DNA of 64,000 bases from G963422445 sp963422445 (GCA_963422445.2 OY729512.2:6386001-6450000); one strand, 5' to 3'; shown: positions 1-9,844, counted from the first letter of the stretch. Notes: a model not told the origin generated them from the sequence alone. Program-made: numbers and translations.

Positions 1-2
1 CG

Positions 3-206
3 TTGGCGGGGCTCGAGAACGGCGCCGAAACGGCGGAGGCCATGCGGGACTGGTTGGCCAGTCGCAGGTTTGAAGGTCTGGCCATGACCTACAAATCCGA
101 CGGCAATGGCAACATGGCGCATGACGCACTCATCGTCTGTTACGACGGCACGTCATTGGTACCTGCGATCGTCAAGCGCTATCACAATGTTGACGGCGTT
201 CTCTAG
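3..206 (+). CDS. ABC transporter substrate-binding protein, C-terminal end (partial)
   Basis: This is the last 67 codons of a gene whose start lies before the window. The visible end contains a DWL-x-FEG-x-MTY pattern followed by a Gly/Asn-rich turn, HDALIV and a closing strand, as in the C-terminus of Leu/Ile/Val-type periplasmic binding proteins (family PF13458). A LivH-like permease begins 17 bases after the stop, which supports the assignment. Such proteins capture amino acids, urea or short amides in the periplasm; the ligand cannot be told from this fragment. Confidence 0.7.
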   Translation: MAGLENGAETAEAMRDWLASRRFEGLAMTYKSDGNGNMAHDALIVCYDGTSLVPAIVKRYHNVDGVL

Positions 207-223
207 ATAGCGGCGGGCGCGGT

Positions 224-1126
224 GTGGCGACGACAGTTCTCCAGCTTCTGACCAATGGAATCGCCCTTGGCGCTGCCTACGCCCTGATCGCACTTGGCTT
301 CGTCCTGGTGATCAATGCGGTCGGCGCGGTCAATTTCGCGCAAGGCGATCTTGTCATGGCGGGAGGATTTGTCGCGGTCACGCTGGCCGGGTTGTTGTCC
401 GGCGACGACGGGCGGGGATTCTACGGGTTCGGGTTTGCCCTGCTGCCGCTCACCATGATCGCGATGGCCGTCTTCGGGTTGCTGTTTTCGGCAGTCGCCT
501 ACGCCCCGTTGCGAAAAAGACCGCCGATTACAGTGTTCATCAGCACGATCGCGGTCGGCATCATGCTGCAGCACGGGGCCAATGCGACCTTCGGGCCCGA
601 ACCGCGCAATGGCCCGCCATTGCTCGACTCCGGCACCATCACCCTCGGCACGATTACCCTTTCGCTCCAGCAGATCAGTGTCATTGCCGCAGCGGCAGCC
701 TTGATCGCAACAACCGGGCTGTTGCTGTCGCATAGCCAGCTCGGACGCAAGCTTCGCGCCGCGGCCCAGGATTCCGAAATGGCTGAAGCGATCGGAATCC
801 ACGGTGGAACCTGCATCGCAATAACCTTCGCATTTGCCCTGGCGCTTTCCGGAGCGGCCGGCCTGCTGCTGTCAAACCAGTTTTTTGTCACGCCCGGTGA
901 TGGCGGGTTGTTCATGCTCAAGGCCTATATCGCGGTCTGCCTTGGCGGTTGGGGCCGGCTCGACGGTGCTGCACTGGCAGCGCTCGCAATCGGTATCTTC
1001 GAGGTCATGATGGCTGCTGTCGTGTCCTATGTCGTGGCTGAAGCCCTGCTCTATTGCGGCCTACTGCTGGTGCTGCTGGTTCGGCCTGCCGGCCTGTTCA
1101 GCGAGACGATACAGAGACGAACGTGA
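224..1126 (+). CDS. livH: Branched-chain amino-acid-type ABC transporter permease (LivH family)
   Basis: A 300-residue very hydrophobic protein starting with GTG, of the usual LivH length. The N-terminus (NGIALGAAYALIALGFVLV) and the following NFAQGD motif are characteristic of the LivH permease, one of the two membrane subunits of LIV/HAAT importers in the inner membrane. It follows the binding-protein gene by 17 bases and overlaps the next permease-ATPase gene by 4 bases (GTGA), so the genes are translationally coupled. The substrate may be branched-chain amino acids, but urea, amide and aromatic-acid importers share this family. Confidence 0.88.
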   Translation: MATTVLQLLTNGIALGAAYALIALGFVLVINAVGAVNFAQGDLVMAGGFVAVTLAGLLSGDDGRGFYGFGFALLPLTMIAMAVFGLLFSAVAYAPLRKRPPITVFISTIAVGIMLQHGANATFGPEPRNGPPLLDSGTITLGTITLSLQQISVIAAAAALIATTGLLLSHSQLGRKLRAAAQDSEMAEAIGIHGGTCIAITFAFALALSGAAGLLLSNQFFVTPGDGGLFMLKAYIAVCLGGWGRLDGAALAALAIGIFEVMMAAVVSYVVAEALLYCGLLLVLLVRPAGLFSETIQRRT

Positions 1127-2829
1127 CCGCGTTCGTCACCCGCAATACCGCATTTCTCGCAATGAGTCTGATCGTGCCGGTCACCTTTGCCCTTGTTGCC
1201 GGCCGATACGAACAACGCATCATGACTCTGGCAGGAATTTACGCGATCGCGGTCCTCGGCTATCAGCTGATCTTCGGCCGGCTCGGCGGACTTTCGCTTG
1301 CCCAAGGTTGTTTTTTCGGTCTTGGAGCCTACGCGACCGGTCTTCTTAGCATCGCGTCCGGCTGGAGTTTCCCGGTGACCTTTCTGGCATCCATCGTCCT
1401 GCCGATGGGCCTTGCCGCTCTTGTCGCGATACCTGTGCTCCGTCTGGACTCCCATTATTTTGCACTCGCGACACTCGGGATCGCGCAGGTTGTCCTGCTG
1501 ACGGCGGTGAACTGGACCTCGGTGACCGGCGGCGCAAATGGCCTCTACGGCGTACCGCCAATTCGATATCCTGGCGGTGATACCCTGTCTCCGAAAGCCA
1601 TGCTGCTCCTGGTCTGGGGCATTCTGGCCGTCGCGGCAGCCGCGGTGACGTGGCTGTTCCGGGGACGCACCGCCTATCGCCTGACCTTGCTGCGCGAGGC
1701 ACCGGAAGCCGCGGCAAGCTCCGCCATCGATCTCGGCGCCCGCCGCCTGGCCCTGTTCGTCGGCAGCGCCGGACTGGGCGGTGCGGCCGGCGCACTGCAG
1801 GCGCACAGCATCGGCGTCGTCTCGCCGGCCGTGACCGAGTTCCAGGTCATGGTCACGATCCTCGCAATGACGGTCATCGGCGGCCGGGGTCATCCGGCCG
1901 GCGCCATACTCGGAGCTGTGCTGCTGGTCCATCTGCCGGAATGGTTCCGGTTTCTTGAAACCAATTATCTGATCGCCTATGGCGCCGCATTGCTCGCCGC
2001 AGTGATTCTCATGCCTGAGGGGATTGCCGGGCTTGTTACTTCCTGGTTCAGACGCGGAGAACGGTGGCAGCCGGTCAGCACGATCCCTGGCAATCCGCCT
2101 CCATCCCGGCCTGCCGGAGCGCTTCGGCTTGACGGTCTGACGAAACGATTTGGCGGTGTCGCGGCGCTTGACGGAGTCTCGCTCGCAATCGCGCCGGGCG
2201 AAATTATCGGACTTATCGGGCCGAATGGTTCAGGAAAGTCGACCCTGATCAACATCGCGAGCGGCCTTTTGCATAAGGACGCCGGCGCGATTCACCTCGG
2301 ATCCCGGGATATCGGCCGCGCAACGCCGCAACGCATTGCAAAACTGGGCCTCGGTCGGACGTTTCAGACGCCGACCTGCCCGGTCGGCCTGTCAGTGTTT
2401 GCGACCGTGCTTGCCGCCACATCGGACAGGCTCGACGAAGCCGCGGCACAGGTTCACGCCCGTTTCTGTCTCGACCGGGTCGGTCTCAGCCCGGTTCAGG
2501 ATCGATCAGCAGGCGACCTTGCGCCCGCCGAGTCACGCCGGCTCGATCTCGCCCGGGCCCTTGCCGGAACCCCGACAGTGCTGTTGCTCGACGAACCAGC
2601 CGCCGGGCTTACACCGGGTGAGCGTGACGATCTCGCACGGCTGCTGCGTGAGGTTGCGGCCAGCGGCACCGGTCTTCTTATCGTCGACCATACCATGGAC
2701 TTTCTTCTGCCGATGGCAGACCGGGTGGTTTGCCTGGCCGCCGGCGTTATCGTCGCCGAGGGTCTACCGGCCGATGTAGTCCGAAATCAGACTGCAATCG
2801 CGGCTTTCTTCGGAACGGCAAGCGGATGA
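1123..2829 (+). CDS. Fused LivM permease - LivG ATPase
   Basis: A single 568-residue protein joins two subunits that are often separate. Residues 1 to about 310 are a LivM-type membrane domain (YQLIFGRLGGLSLAQG, later GGRGHPAGAILGA). About 20 Pro/Arg-rich linker residues follow, and residues about 332 to 568 are an ABC ATPase with Walker A GPNGSGKS near residue 366 and Walker B LLLDEPAAG near 487. The start chosen is the GTG that overlaps the livH stop, because longer starts run deep into livH. Oddity: the ABC signature, normally LSxGQ, reads LAPAE near residue 466, so the ATPase half may contribute one degenerate catalytic site. LivM-LivG fusions are known in proteobacteria. Together with LivH and LivF it would form the inner-membrane importer. 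Confidence 0.88.
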   Translation: MTAFVTRNTAFLAMSLIVPVTFALVAGRYEQRIMTLAGIYAIAVLGYQLIFGRLGGLSLAQGCFFGLGAYATGLLSIASGWSFPVTFLASIVLPMGLAALVAIPVLRLDSHYFALATLGIAQVVLLTAVNWTSVTGGANGLYGVPPIRYPGGDTLSPKAMLLLVWGILAVAAAAVTWLFRGRTAYRLTLLREAPEAAASSAIDLGARRLALFVGSAGLGGAAGALQAHSIGVVSPAVTEFQVMVTILAMTVIGGRGHPAGAILGAVLLVHLPEWFRFLETNYLIAYGAALLAAVILMPEGIAGLVTSWFRRGERWQPVSTIPGNPPPSRPAGALRLDGLTKRFGGVAALDGVSLAIAPGEIIGLIGPNGSGKSTLINIASGLLHKDAGAIHLGSRDIGRATPQRIAKLGLGRTFQTPTCPVGLSVFATVLAATSDRLDEAAAQVHARFCLDRVGLSPVQDRSAGDLAPAESRRLDLARALAGTPTVLLLDEPAAGLTPGERDDLARLLREVAASGTGLLIVDHTMDFLLPMADRVVCLAAGVIVAEGLPADVVRNQTAIAAFFGTASG

Positions 2830-3545
2830 CACCGGCACAGCTCGACATCACCGACCTGACTGTCAACCGCGCCGGCCATCCGGTGTTGCACGGCATCCAT
2901 CTGTCAGTCGCACGGGGTGAAACGCTTGCGGTGCTCGGAGCGAACGGGGCCGGCAAGTCGAGCCTGCTCCGGGCAATCATGGGGTTCGAGCCGGCGGAAT
3001 CCGGATGCATTCGCATGCAAGGGCAGAATCTCGGCGGGTTGGCACCACGACGGCGCATGCGGACCGGAATCGGCCTGTGTCCGGAAGGACGGCGCCTGTT
3101 TCCCGGATTGACGGTCGAAGAGACGCTCGCCGTTGCCTTTACCGACCTGGCCACGTCGCGGCGGAACCGGATCGAGGGGATGTACAGGACTTTCCCGGCG
3201 CTCCGTGAAAAACGCCGCGACCGGGCCTGGACATTATCCGGCGGACAACAACAGATGCTGGCGATCGCCCGGGCTATGATGGGACAGCCACGCCTGATGT
3301 TGCTTGACGAGCCAACCCTTGGCCTTGCTCCGATGATCGTTGCTGATGTCGCCGATGCGATCCGCAACATGAAACAATCCGGGATCAGCGTGCTGATCGC
3401 CGAGCAGAACATCGAACCTGCGCTCATGGTTGCCGACAAGGTCATGATTCTTGTCCGCGGCCGGATCGTGCATTCCGGCCCGGCGAGCGCACTCTCCCCG
3501 GCCGAAGCGGCATCGCTGATGCTGGTCGGCAAACCAGTTTCATGA
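2826..3545 (+). CDS. livF: ABC transporter ATP-binding protein (LivF family)
   Basis: A 239-residue ATPase overlapping the preceding gene by ATGA, the last gene of the importer operon. It has Walker A GANGAGKS, a canonical signature LSGGQQQMLAIARA, Walker B LMLLDEPTLGLAP and the H-loop replacement seen in LivF proteins (LIAEQN). It would pair with the LivG half of the upstream fusion. Because the upstream signature is degenerate and this one is intact, the heterodimer probably has one canonical and one weakened ATP site, which is an inference from the motifs only. Confidence 0.88.
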   Translation: MTPAQLDITDLTVNRAGHPVLHGIHLSVARGETLAVLGANGAGKSSLLRAIMGFEPAESGCIRMQGQNLGGLAPRRRMRTGIGLCPEGRRLFPGLTVEETLAVAFTDLATSRRNRIEGMYRTFPALREKRRDRAWTLSGGQQQMLAIARAMMGQPRLMLLDEPTLGLAPMIVADVADAIRNMKQSGISVLIAEQNIEPALMVADKVMILVRGRIVHSGPASALSPAEAASLMLVGKPVS

Positions 3546-3881
3546 GACATGCGGTGGTAACCGGGCGCGTCCGCTGGCAAGGAACGGCGCAATCAGACGA
3601 AATGTCGAAAATCGGATCGGGACGGCTGCTCCGGGCAAGCTGCCACAGGTGAAAGTCATTCCGGACATCAGGATCGAAGGACCGAACCATGTCGTTACAA
3701 TCGGTCGGGTTTGACATGCCCGTCCGGCCCCGCATATCGTCTGCATTATCGGTCATTGCTGGTCCCGCAAACCCTTTCGCCGGCTGTTTTTCGGATCATG
3801 CAACAGCCGACAGACGTGTGAGTCGTGGCGCAGCGTGACTCCGCGGTATCAATATGGCCAGGTCAAGGGAGCGCGAAAGCT
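3546..3881. other. Intergenic region, no gene seen
   Basis: I see no convincing coding sequence, RNA gene or strong hairpin here. The only clear element is a Shine-Dalgarno-like AAGGGAG at 3865-3871 serving the next gene. Confidence 0.5.
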
Positions 3882-4913
3882 ATGGATCCGATCGTTCTGG
3901 CCGGTGCGGCACAGCCCGGCATGAAAAACCGTCAAGGCCTTTTCCGTCGCAATGGCGGCGACTGGAAACGCGTCGTCCGGGGATTGCCGGACGAGCCGGA
4001 AATCCGCTTCCTCTCCTTCTTCGATGAGCGCGCCTATGCCGGTACCCAGAACGGACCCTATGCCAGTGAGGACGGCGGTATCTCCTGGTTTTCCCTGAAC
4101 CTGCCAGGTGAAAACCGCGTGACCTGGTCTATCATGGCCAGACCGGGCGACCCGCAAACGATCTATGCCGGAACCACTGGCACGACCGTGCACCGGTCGA
4201 CCAATGGCGGCACCCGTTGGGACTGTCTTGATATCCCGGTCCCCGAAGGCAATTGCCAGATGGGATTTCCGACCCGGGTCATCCGCATGACCGCTGATCC
4301 GAATGCGCCGGACGAGATCTATGTCGGTCTTGAGGTCGGCGGCGTCGTGCGGTCACTTGACGGTGGTGAAACCTGGGAGAGTTGCAATCCCGATCTGTTG
4401 CGCCTTTCCGAACAGGAACACCTGAAAAGCCGCATAGGTTCCGACATGGACATCGAGGGCATGATGGACACCCATTCTCTCGCCGTCAGCCCGGCGAAAG
4501 CAGGCACGGTATTCCTCGCAACCCGTATGGGCCTGTTCCGGTCGGACGATCGTGGCGAAACCTGGCAGGAGATGGGCATCGGCGCATTTTCGCCGCTAAC
4601 CTATGCCCGCGATGTCAGGGTTTCGGGCCATGATCCGCATTGTCTGTTCGGTGCCTTCAGCGTTGCGTCGCAAAGTGACGAAGGATCGCTGTACCGCAGC
4701 AAGGATCTGGGAGCGACCTGGCAACGCTTCGATCACGGGGTCGAGATCGACAGCACACTAATGATCATTGCTGAAAGCCCGTCGAATTCCGACCATGTCT
4801 GGTGCGCGGCGCGGCGGGGGCGCACCTTCGGGACGGCGGACGGTGGCGCCAACTGGGAACAACAACAATTGCCGGACGGGGTCGAGGGCGTCTACGCGAT
4901 GGCGGCCACCTGA
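3882..4913 (+). CDS. Asp-box (BNR/sialidase-like) beta-propeller protein
   Basis: A 343-residue protein with six Asp-box motifs of the form S-x-D-G-G-x-T-W: SEDGGISW, STNGGTRW, SLDGGETW, SDDRGETW, SKDLGATW and TADGGANW, each following a YAGT-like beta strand. This periodicity indicates a beta-propeller like the glycosyl hydrolase/VPS10/YCF48 group. No signal peptide or catalytic sialidase residues are evident, so it is probably a cytoplasmic protein of unknown function rather than a sialidase. An in-frame GTG lies 19 codons upstream, but the ATG used here has AAGGGAG ten bases before it. It stands alone, with a convergent methyltransferase gene downstream. Confidence 0.8.
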   Translation: MDPIVLAGAAQPGMKNRQGLFRRNGGDWKRVVRGLPDEPEIRFLSFFDERAYAGTQNGPYASEDGGISWFSLNLPGENRVTWSIMARPGDPQTIYAGTTGTTVHRSTNGGTRWDCLDIPVPEGNCQMGFPTRVIRMTADPNAPDEIYVGLEVGGVVRSLDGGETWESCNPDLLRLSEQEHLKSRIGSDMDIEGMMDTHSLAVSPAKAGTVFLATRMGLFRSDDRGETWQEMGIGAFSPLTYARDVRVSGHDPHCLFGAFSVASQSDEGSLYRSKDLGATWQRFDHGVEIDSTLMIIAESPSNSDHVWCAARRGRTFGTADGGANWEQQQLPDGVEGVYAMAAT

Positions 4914-4975
4914 AGATAGACTCCGGGAACCAGCCACGAGCCCGGCCTCGACGCCGCGCGCCGGCAGGCCGGTGC

Positions 4976-5659
4976 TCAGACCTTGTCGCCGGCGATTACG
5001 GCGAAGCGCCAGAACTTGACGAAACAGTCGACATTCTCGAAGCCGTCGCCGGCCATCCATTCGAGTTGCTGGGCGAGGGTTGACGTACGGTTTCTGGCAG
5101 ATGTGATCACCGTCGTCTTGCGGTCCGCCTCGGTCGCCCCGAGTTCATCGATCATGCGGTTCCATTCCGCTAGATAATGCGCCTCGAGATAGTCCGTCGC
5201 GCCGCGAACCTGAACAATGCTAATGACCCGGCCGCCCCGGCGTAGCGCGGCGTAGGCTGCGGACAACAGGGTCCGTTTCGACTTGTTTTCCAGGAAGCTA
5301 GCTTCGAGTTCGGAAATCACCGCATCGTACGGCCCGTCGAAATTCATCCGCGTATAGTCGCCGAACTGATAGCTGATGCGATCGCCGTACCGTTGCAGAC
5401 GCTGGCGCGCCACGTTCAGGTTCGGCTCCGCTTCATGGACCATATCGACCACTGCCTCCGGCCACTCGTCCATCAGCCGTTCGATCAGCAGTCCGCTTGC
5501 GGTTCCAATGTCCAGAACTCGATAGCCTTCGCCGACCCTGGAGGCCGGCAACAGGCGGAAGACGGTGTCCTGAAGATCGCGCATATGCGGGATGAGCCGC
5601 TGGCGTGATCCGGAGACCGCACTAGCGATGTCGATATACCCGGTTTCGGCTGCAGTCAC
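4976..5659 (-). CDS. Class I SAM-dependent methyltransferase
   Basis: A 227-residue protein with the Rossmann motif I VLDIGTASG near residue 49, the acidic end of strand 2 (MVHEAEPN), and a later Gly-rich strand (LRRGGRVISIVQV). These identify a small-molecule-type class I methyltransferase; the substrate cannot be inferred. It lies 68 bases downstream of msrP on the same strand and could be co-transcribed with it. It is intact with no sign of frameshift. Confidence 0.75.
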   Translation of the reverse strand: MTAAETGYIDIASAVSGSRQRLIPHMRDLQDTVFRLLPASRVGEGYRVLDIGTASGLLIERLMDEWPEAVVDMVHEAEPNLNVARQRLQRYGDRISYQFGDYTRMNFDGPYDAVISELEASFLENKSKRTLLSAAYAALRRGGRVISIVQVRGATDYLEAHYLAEWNRMIDELGATEADRKTTVITSARNRTSTLAQQLEWMAGDGFENVDCFVKFWRFAVIAGDKV

Positions 5660-5727
5660 GAGTCGCCCTCCGATCCGGCGTTCATCGCCACCATAGCGTC
5701 AAGACGGGCCAACGGCACAACGACATG

Positions 5728-6720
5728 TCACCGGAAGAGAGTTTCGCCTTCCATTCCCTTGTAGAGGTGGGCGACTTGTTCGCCGTAGCCGTTATAGATC
5801 CGGGTCGGGATGCGGGAGCCACTCAGGGTTCGTTCCGACGCCTGACTCCAGCGCGGATGCGATACCTTTGGATTGACGTTGGCCCAGAATCCGTATTCGC
5901 GGCCCTGGATTTCTTCCCAGAACGACATCGGCCGTTTGTCCGTGAAGGTGAAGCGGACGATCGATTTGATTGATTTGAAACCGTATTTCCACGGCACAGC
6001 GAGGCGCAGCGGCGCACCCATCTGGCGCGGAACTGGTTTGCCGTAGATGCCGGTGACCATGAACGCCAGGTCATTGGTGGCTTCGGCTATCGTCAAACCC
6101 TCGAGATACGGCCACGGGTACCAGTGCTGCCGCTGCCCGGGTGCGAGATCCGGCTTCATGAAGGTCTGCATCTCGATATACTTGGCGGAGGCGAGCGGTT
6201 TCGCCCGTTCGACCAGTTTCGCCATCGGAAACCCGCTCCACGGCACCACCATCGACCAGGCTTCGACACAACGGTGACGGTAGACGCGCTCCTCCAGCGG
6301 CATGGACCGGATAAGGCCGTCGATATCAAGGGTCAGTTCCTTTTCGACCATACCGTCGATCGTGACCGTCCAGGGCCGGATTTCCAGGGCCTGGGCCGCC
6401 TGCCAGATGCTCTTGTGCGATCCGAACTCATAGAAATTGTTATAGATGAGCGCATCGTCCGGATCGGTAATTGCGCGGGTCACCTTGTAGTTCGGGTTGC
6501 GTTCAACCGGATAAAGATCCGCGGTCGGGTCAAGCGGCTGATCTGACGGATTCGTGCTTGCAGCCCTGGTTTCATCCCAGCAGCCGGCAAGCGAACCGCC
6601 GGCAAGCAGCAGGGGACCGGCCGCCAGTCCGCGAATCAGGCTACGGCGATTGAGATAAAGGGATTCGGGCGTGACCTTGGTCTCCACGATTTCCCATTCC
6701 GGCTTGCGTCGAATGAACAT
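5728..6720 (-). CDS. msrP: Protein-methionine-sulfoxide reductase catalytic subunit MsrP (YedY)
   Basis: A 330-residue molybdopterin enzyme of the sulfite-oxidase fold, close to the 334 residues of E. coli MsrP. It repairs oxidised methionines in periplasmic proteins. Residues 25-32 (RRSLIRGL) followed by a hydrophobic stretch form a Tat signal. The molybdenum-ligand cysteine is visible in RHRCVEAWSM (about Cys151) and is followed by VPWSGFPM. The start chosen has GGGGAG six bases upstream; the longer frame adds 39 implausible residues. Oddity: the usual partner gene msrQ, encoding the haem membrane subunit, is not adjacent; a methyltransferase gene follows instead. Confidence 0.92.
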   Translation of the reverse strand: MFIRRKPEWEIVETKVTPESLYLNRRSLIRGLAAGPLLLAGGSLAGCWDETRAASTNPSDQPLDPTADLYPVERNPNYKVTRAITDPDDALIYNNFYEFGSHKSIWQAAQALEIRPWTVTIDGMVEKELTLDIDGLIRSMPLEERVYRHRCVEAWSMVVPWSGFPMAKLVERAKPLASAKYIEMQTFMKPDLAPGQRQHWYPWPYLEGLTIAEATNDLAFMVTGIYGKPVPRQMGAPLRLAVPWKYGFKSIKSIVRFTFTDKRPMSFWEEIQGREYGFWANVNPKVSHPRWSQASERTLSGSRIPTRIYNGYGEQVAHLYKGMEGETLFR

Positions 6721-7262
6721 GGATATCTCCCCAGTCTGGAGTTCCGCTTCGGACGATGGCGCATCATGACGTGAATGCACAATCCCGGAGGCATGAACCG
6801 TTCCCGCATGTCGGTCCGCCGCGGGCACCCGACCCATTGTATCTTACCGCATCTTCGCCGCGCTTTCGCGTGGAAATGATGTTTCGGCGGCAAGAGGCTG
6901 TCGCAGGATATAAGCAGTTGTTTTCCGGATAACAGACCCGTCTGCTCGAACAAGACGCAAATGTGCGTCGCTACCGTTTCCATCACGTTGAACCGGATGG
7001 CACGGGCGTTGCCGAGAATATCGTCAAGGGCCGCCGTCTACGGCGGTTCCGGTCGGCAGTCCCGACGACGCGGTGAGGTGATTCCCTGTGCTGACCTGGA
7101 CAAATGGCGCCAGGTCCCGGTACGAAGCAATCAGGTCCGATAAGCCGCGGCTATGAACGCCCGCTACGCCCTGTCAGTAACAATCCAGTCCAGAGTCTCG
7201 ATGCTGGCGTTCCGGCAGAACCGATGCCGGCAGTTCATTCATCCAACAGGAAAGACAGCACT
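6721..7262. other. Intergenic region, no gene seen
   Basis: This stretch lies upstream of msrP and must carry its promoter. I see no convincing coding region; open frames on both strands are short, with no recognisable motif. Confidence 0.4.
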
Positions 7263-8302
7263 TTATGCTTCCGTCTCGCCTCGCTTCCGCGCTCGCCACG
7301 CATCATCCACGTTCTTCGTCAGCGTGACGAGCGCCTCCCTGTAAGCATTCCATCCATTCTCGTCCAGCAGGCAGTACCATTGCTTCTCGACCCGCTTCGT
7401 CGATAGTGCATTGCGCGGTTTTTCGAACTCGAACGGGATCGTTTCCTTCTTCTCCTGGAACAAATTCCAGCAGACATCGACGGCTCCGGGATAGAACGTG
7501 ACTCGTATCCTGCTGTCCTTGTCGATCACGACCGAATGGGATCCGGAAATGCTGACATTGTCAGGCAGCGTGATCAGCAGCTGATTGAACGTGACGCCGA
7601 AATTTGTCACCTTGCTGCTTGAAGTGATGTTCAGGGCGTTGTCGCATCGCTCCACAGCCCGTCAATACCCCGCTCCGCGGTCTTCTCTGTATGCGCGCGA
7701 CGGAGTGCCGCGTCACTTCGAGCCTCTACGGGCATGGCAGTGGGAGTCTCGATGACCTCGACCTGCCTTGCGAGAAACGTGCTGTTCTCCCATTGGTATT
7801 CGTGAAAGGTGAGGCGGGAGATCTCCACACGTGCCAGCGCGAGGGACTTGATCATGCGCCGCGGCGTCGGCGCCAACGCCGACCAGCACCATTTTCGTCG
7901 GCTTCAAGGGTTCCGGATTCTCTCCGTACTGGTGGTTTTGATACCACAACTTGAAATCGTCGATCCTGGCGATTCCGTTACCCTTTCCCGACTGTTTTGC
8001 GATCCTGTCCTCCAGTTCGTCATTCGGCAGGGATTCCAGATACGAACAGTAGTCGATGGCCTGAGCCAGGCATTCCGCGTGATTTTGTCGCGCTTCAGCT
8101 CGATCAGCATGAGCCTTCCATTCGCGTCCATGCCAAGCAGATCAAGCGCGCCGTTGCCGGCCGGCATCTGGCGGTCCACCAACTTCAGGCCGGCCATCAG
8201 TATGTCGGAATTACCGACAGCCACATCCTCCAGCATTTTGCCGTTCCCACTTGAGCCGGTTCCACAGATCAAGCGACGCCCGACGAGCCGTCGATCTCCC
8301 AT
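7263..8302 (-). pseudogene. Frameshifted NucS/DUF91-like nuclease-domain protein
   Basis: Pieces of one protein appear in successive frames. The first (8302 to about 8090) carries GNGALDLLGMDANG-x-LMLIELKRDKITR, the D...ExK core of PD-(D/E)XK nucleases of the NucS/DUF91 type. The second, near 7949-7860, reads WYQNHQYGENPEPLKPTKMVLVG. The third, 7840-7700, reads LTFHEYQWENSTFLARQVEV, and the last 130 residues end at 7263 and include ALVTLTKNVDDAW. At least three frameshifts are needed to join them, so the gene is dead. The exact start is uncertain. In living relatives this family is often found with mobile or defence genes. Confidence 0.65.
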
Positions 8303-8447
8303 ATCAGGATCGCCCGACCGACAACGCGCCGCGCCGCATCGACCGGCCGATCCGGGGCCAACGAGCCGTGAACGCCCGATTCGCGCGGTCGATCACACGA
8401 TCGGCAGGCACGAGAAAAACAGGGCGAACCTGGCGTAGGATCGCCGT

Positions 8448-9246
8448 GTGACGTGCCTCTCAATGGCGAAGACCGCCGGTTCGACAACGACGGCACCAGC
8501 TGGCGGGCTCTGAACACTTGGTTGAAACAGCGTGACGTCAAGCGTGTCGTTCCAGAGGCGACAGACCGCTTCCATCGAGGCGTCCACCAGTCCCTGCATG
8601 ATCGTGATCAACCCGTTGCAGGCCCACCGCTTCGCCGAAGCCATGGACCATCTTGAGAAGACCGACCGTGTCGATGCCAGGGTGCTGGCGGCGTCGGCCA
8701 GGCGTTTCCGGCCTTCGTGGCCGTGGCGCCGCGCACGGCGTTCCTCAACCGTCCAGAGGATCTGTTGACGGTTCGTGCGCGCTGTGTCGCGATGCGCACA
8801 TCGCTGAACCAGACGGCCGGCGCGATCGTCGAAGGCCGTGCAATCGAGAAGACCAGGGCGGTCGCGGCCGCGTTGGACAGCGAGGTCGAGGGGTTGATGC
8901 CGACATCAAGATCCTGATCAAGGACACCGAGGACTCTGCGGAGAGCTGGCGGATCCTGCGCTCGATCCCCGGCATCGGGGAGGTCAATGCTGTCGCGATG
9001 ATCTGCTGGATGCCAGAACGCGGCATCCTCGGCAACCGTCGGGTGGCGGCACGGGTCGGGGTGGCGGCACGGGTCGGGGTGGCGCCCTTTGCCCGTGACA
9101 GCGGTCAAGGCAGCGGAGGAGGACCCCGCCATACCCGAGACCGCCGCCGGGCGCGCGACCTCCTGTACATGGCGAGCGGCATCCCGGCATCCCGGCATCG
9201 TTTCGGCTTCGGATCGGATGTGGGAAACCCAGTGGATAATCCGTGA
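8448..9246 (+). pseudogene. IS110-family transposase, frameshifted
   Basis: Three overlapping frames together spell an IS110/IS1111 (DEDD) transposase. The first contains RFAEAMDHLEKTDRVDARVLA (around 8620-8690), the second FLNRPEDLLTVRARCVAMR and LNQTAGAIVEG, and the third the transposase_20 domain with ILRSIPGIGEVNA and GVAPFARDSGQ. At least two indels break the gene. A small tandem duplication at 9042-9077 adds six residues inside the third piece. The usual C-terminal end is not recognisable, so the element is also truncated. Confidence 0.72.
9042..9077. repeat. 18-bp tandem duplication inside the IS110 remnant
   Basis: The unit GGTGGCGGCACGGGTCGG occurs twice in direct succession and a third copy begins after it. 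It encodes a repeated VAARVG that intact family members would not be expected to have between GNR and the GVAPF motif. It looks like replication slippage in a gene no longer under selection. Confidence 0.85.
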
Positions 9247-9844
9247 ACAGTTTTCACACTATCCGCCAAGAATGCTTGCGCTGAGACATGGATGCTTGTC
9301 CTGCAGCTGGATCAGGGACATCGGGAGGCGGCGATTCTCAGCCCGGCCATGATGATGGTCACGCCGACCACGCACAGGATGATGCTGTTCTTTTCGCCAT
9401 TGTGATTGGTGCTGTGGTCTCTTGACACAGGCTGCGATATCGGCGGTTGCGGGGCGAAGCTGCATTCGAGCCGCAGACGTCGCTTCTGCTTTCCGACCGA
9501 CCAGCAGAAAAAGCAATGCGGATGTTTCTCAATCTGATACATTCGAGGTGGAGTTCCGATCGTACTCGACCTGAACCGTATCATCGTCGGCGCAGCCTGG
9601 TATGAGGCCGTCGACGATGATGTCATGCCTCCTTTCAGATGACGCTGCAAGACGAGAACACAGGAGGCATAATGATGTTATGGTGCCATTCGGGTCGATG
9701 ACTGTGCGGATGGCAATGGAGGGGCCGGGCCAGTCCGGCGCGCCCCTTGTCCGCTTGCCGGGGTCGATCGGCCCTGCATCCGCGGCGCTCCCGAAGCACG
9801 GGTTTGCCGGGGTCCGTCCGGTCGCCTTTTTCGGGACCGGCTGA
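9247..9844. other. Gene-poor stretch between IS110 remnant and rpn gene
   Basis: No recognisable gene. A minus-strand frame at 9312-9650 could encode 112 residues ending in a hydrophobic segment (ILCVVGVTIIMAGL), but it lacks recognisable homology features and a good ribosome binding site, so I do not call it. Confidence 0.35.

Noticed and set aside
9312..9650. Minus-strand 112-codon frame with a hydrophobic C-terminus
   Set aside because: No ribosome binding site, no recognisable motif and unusual composition in a decayed region; could not be supported as a gene.
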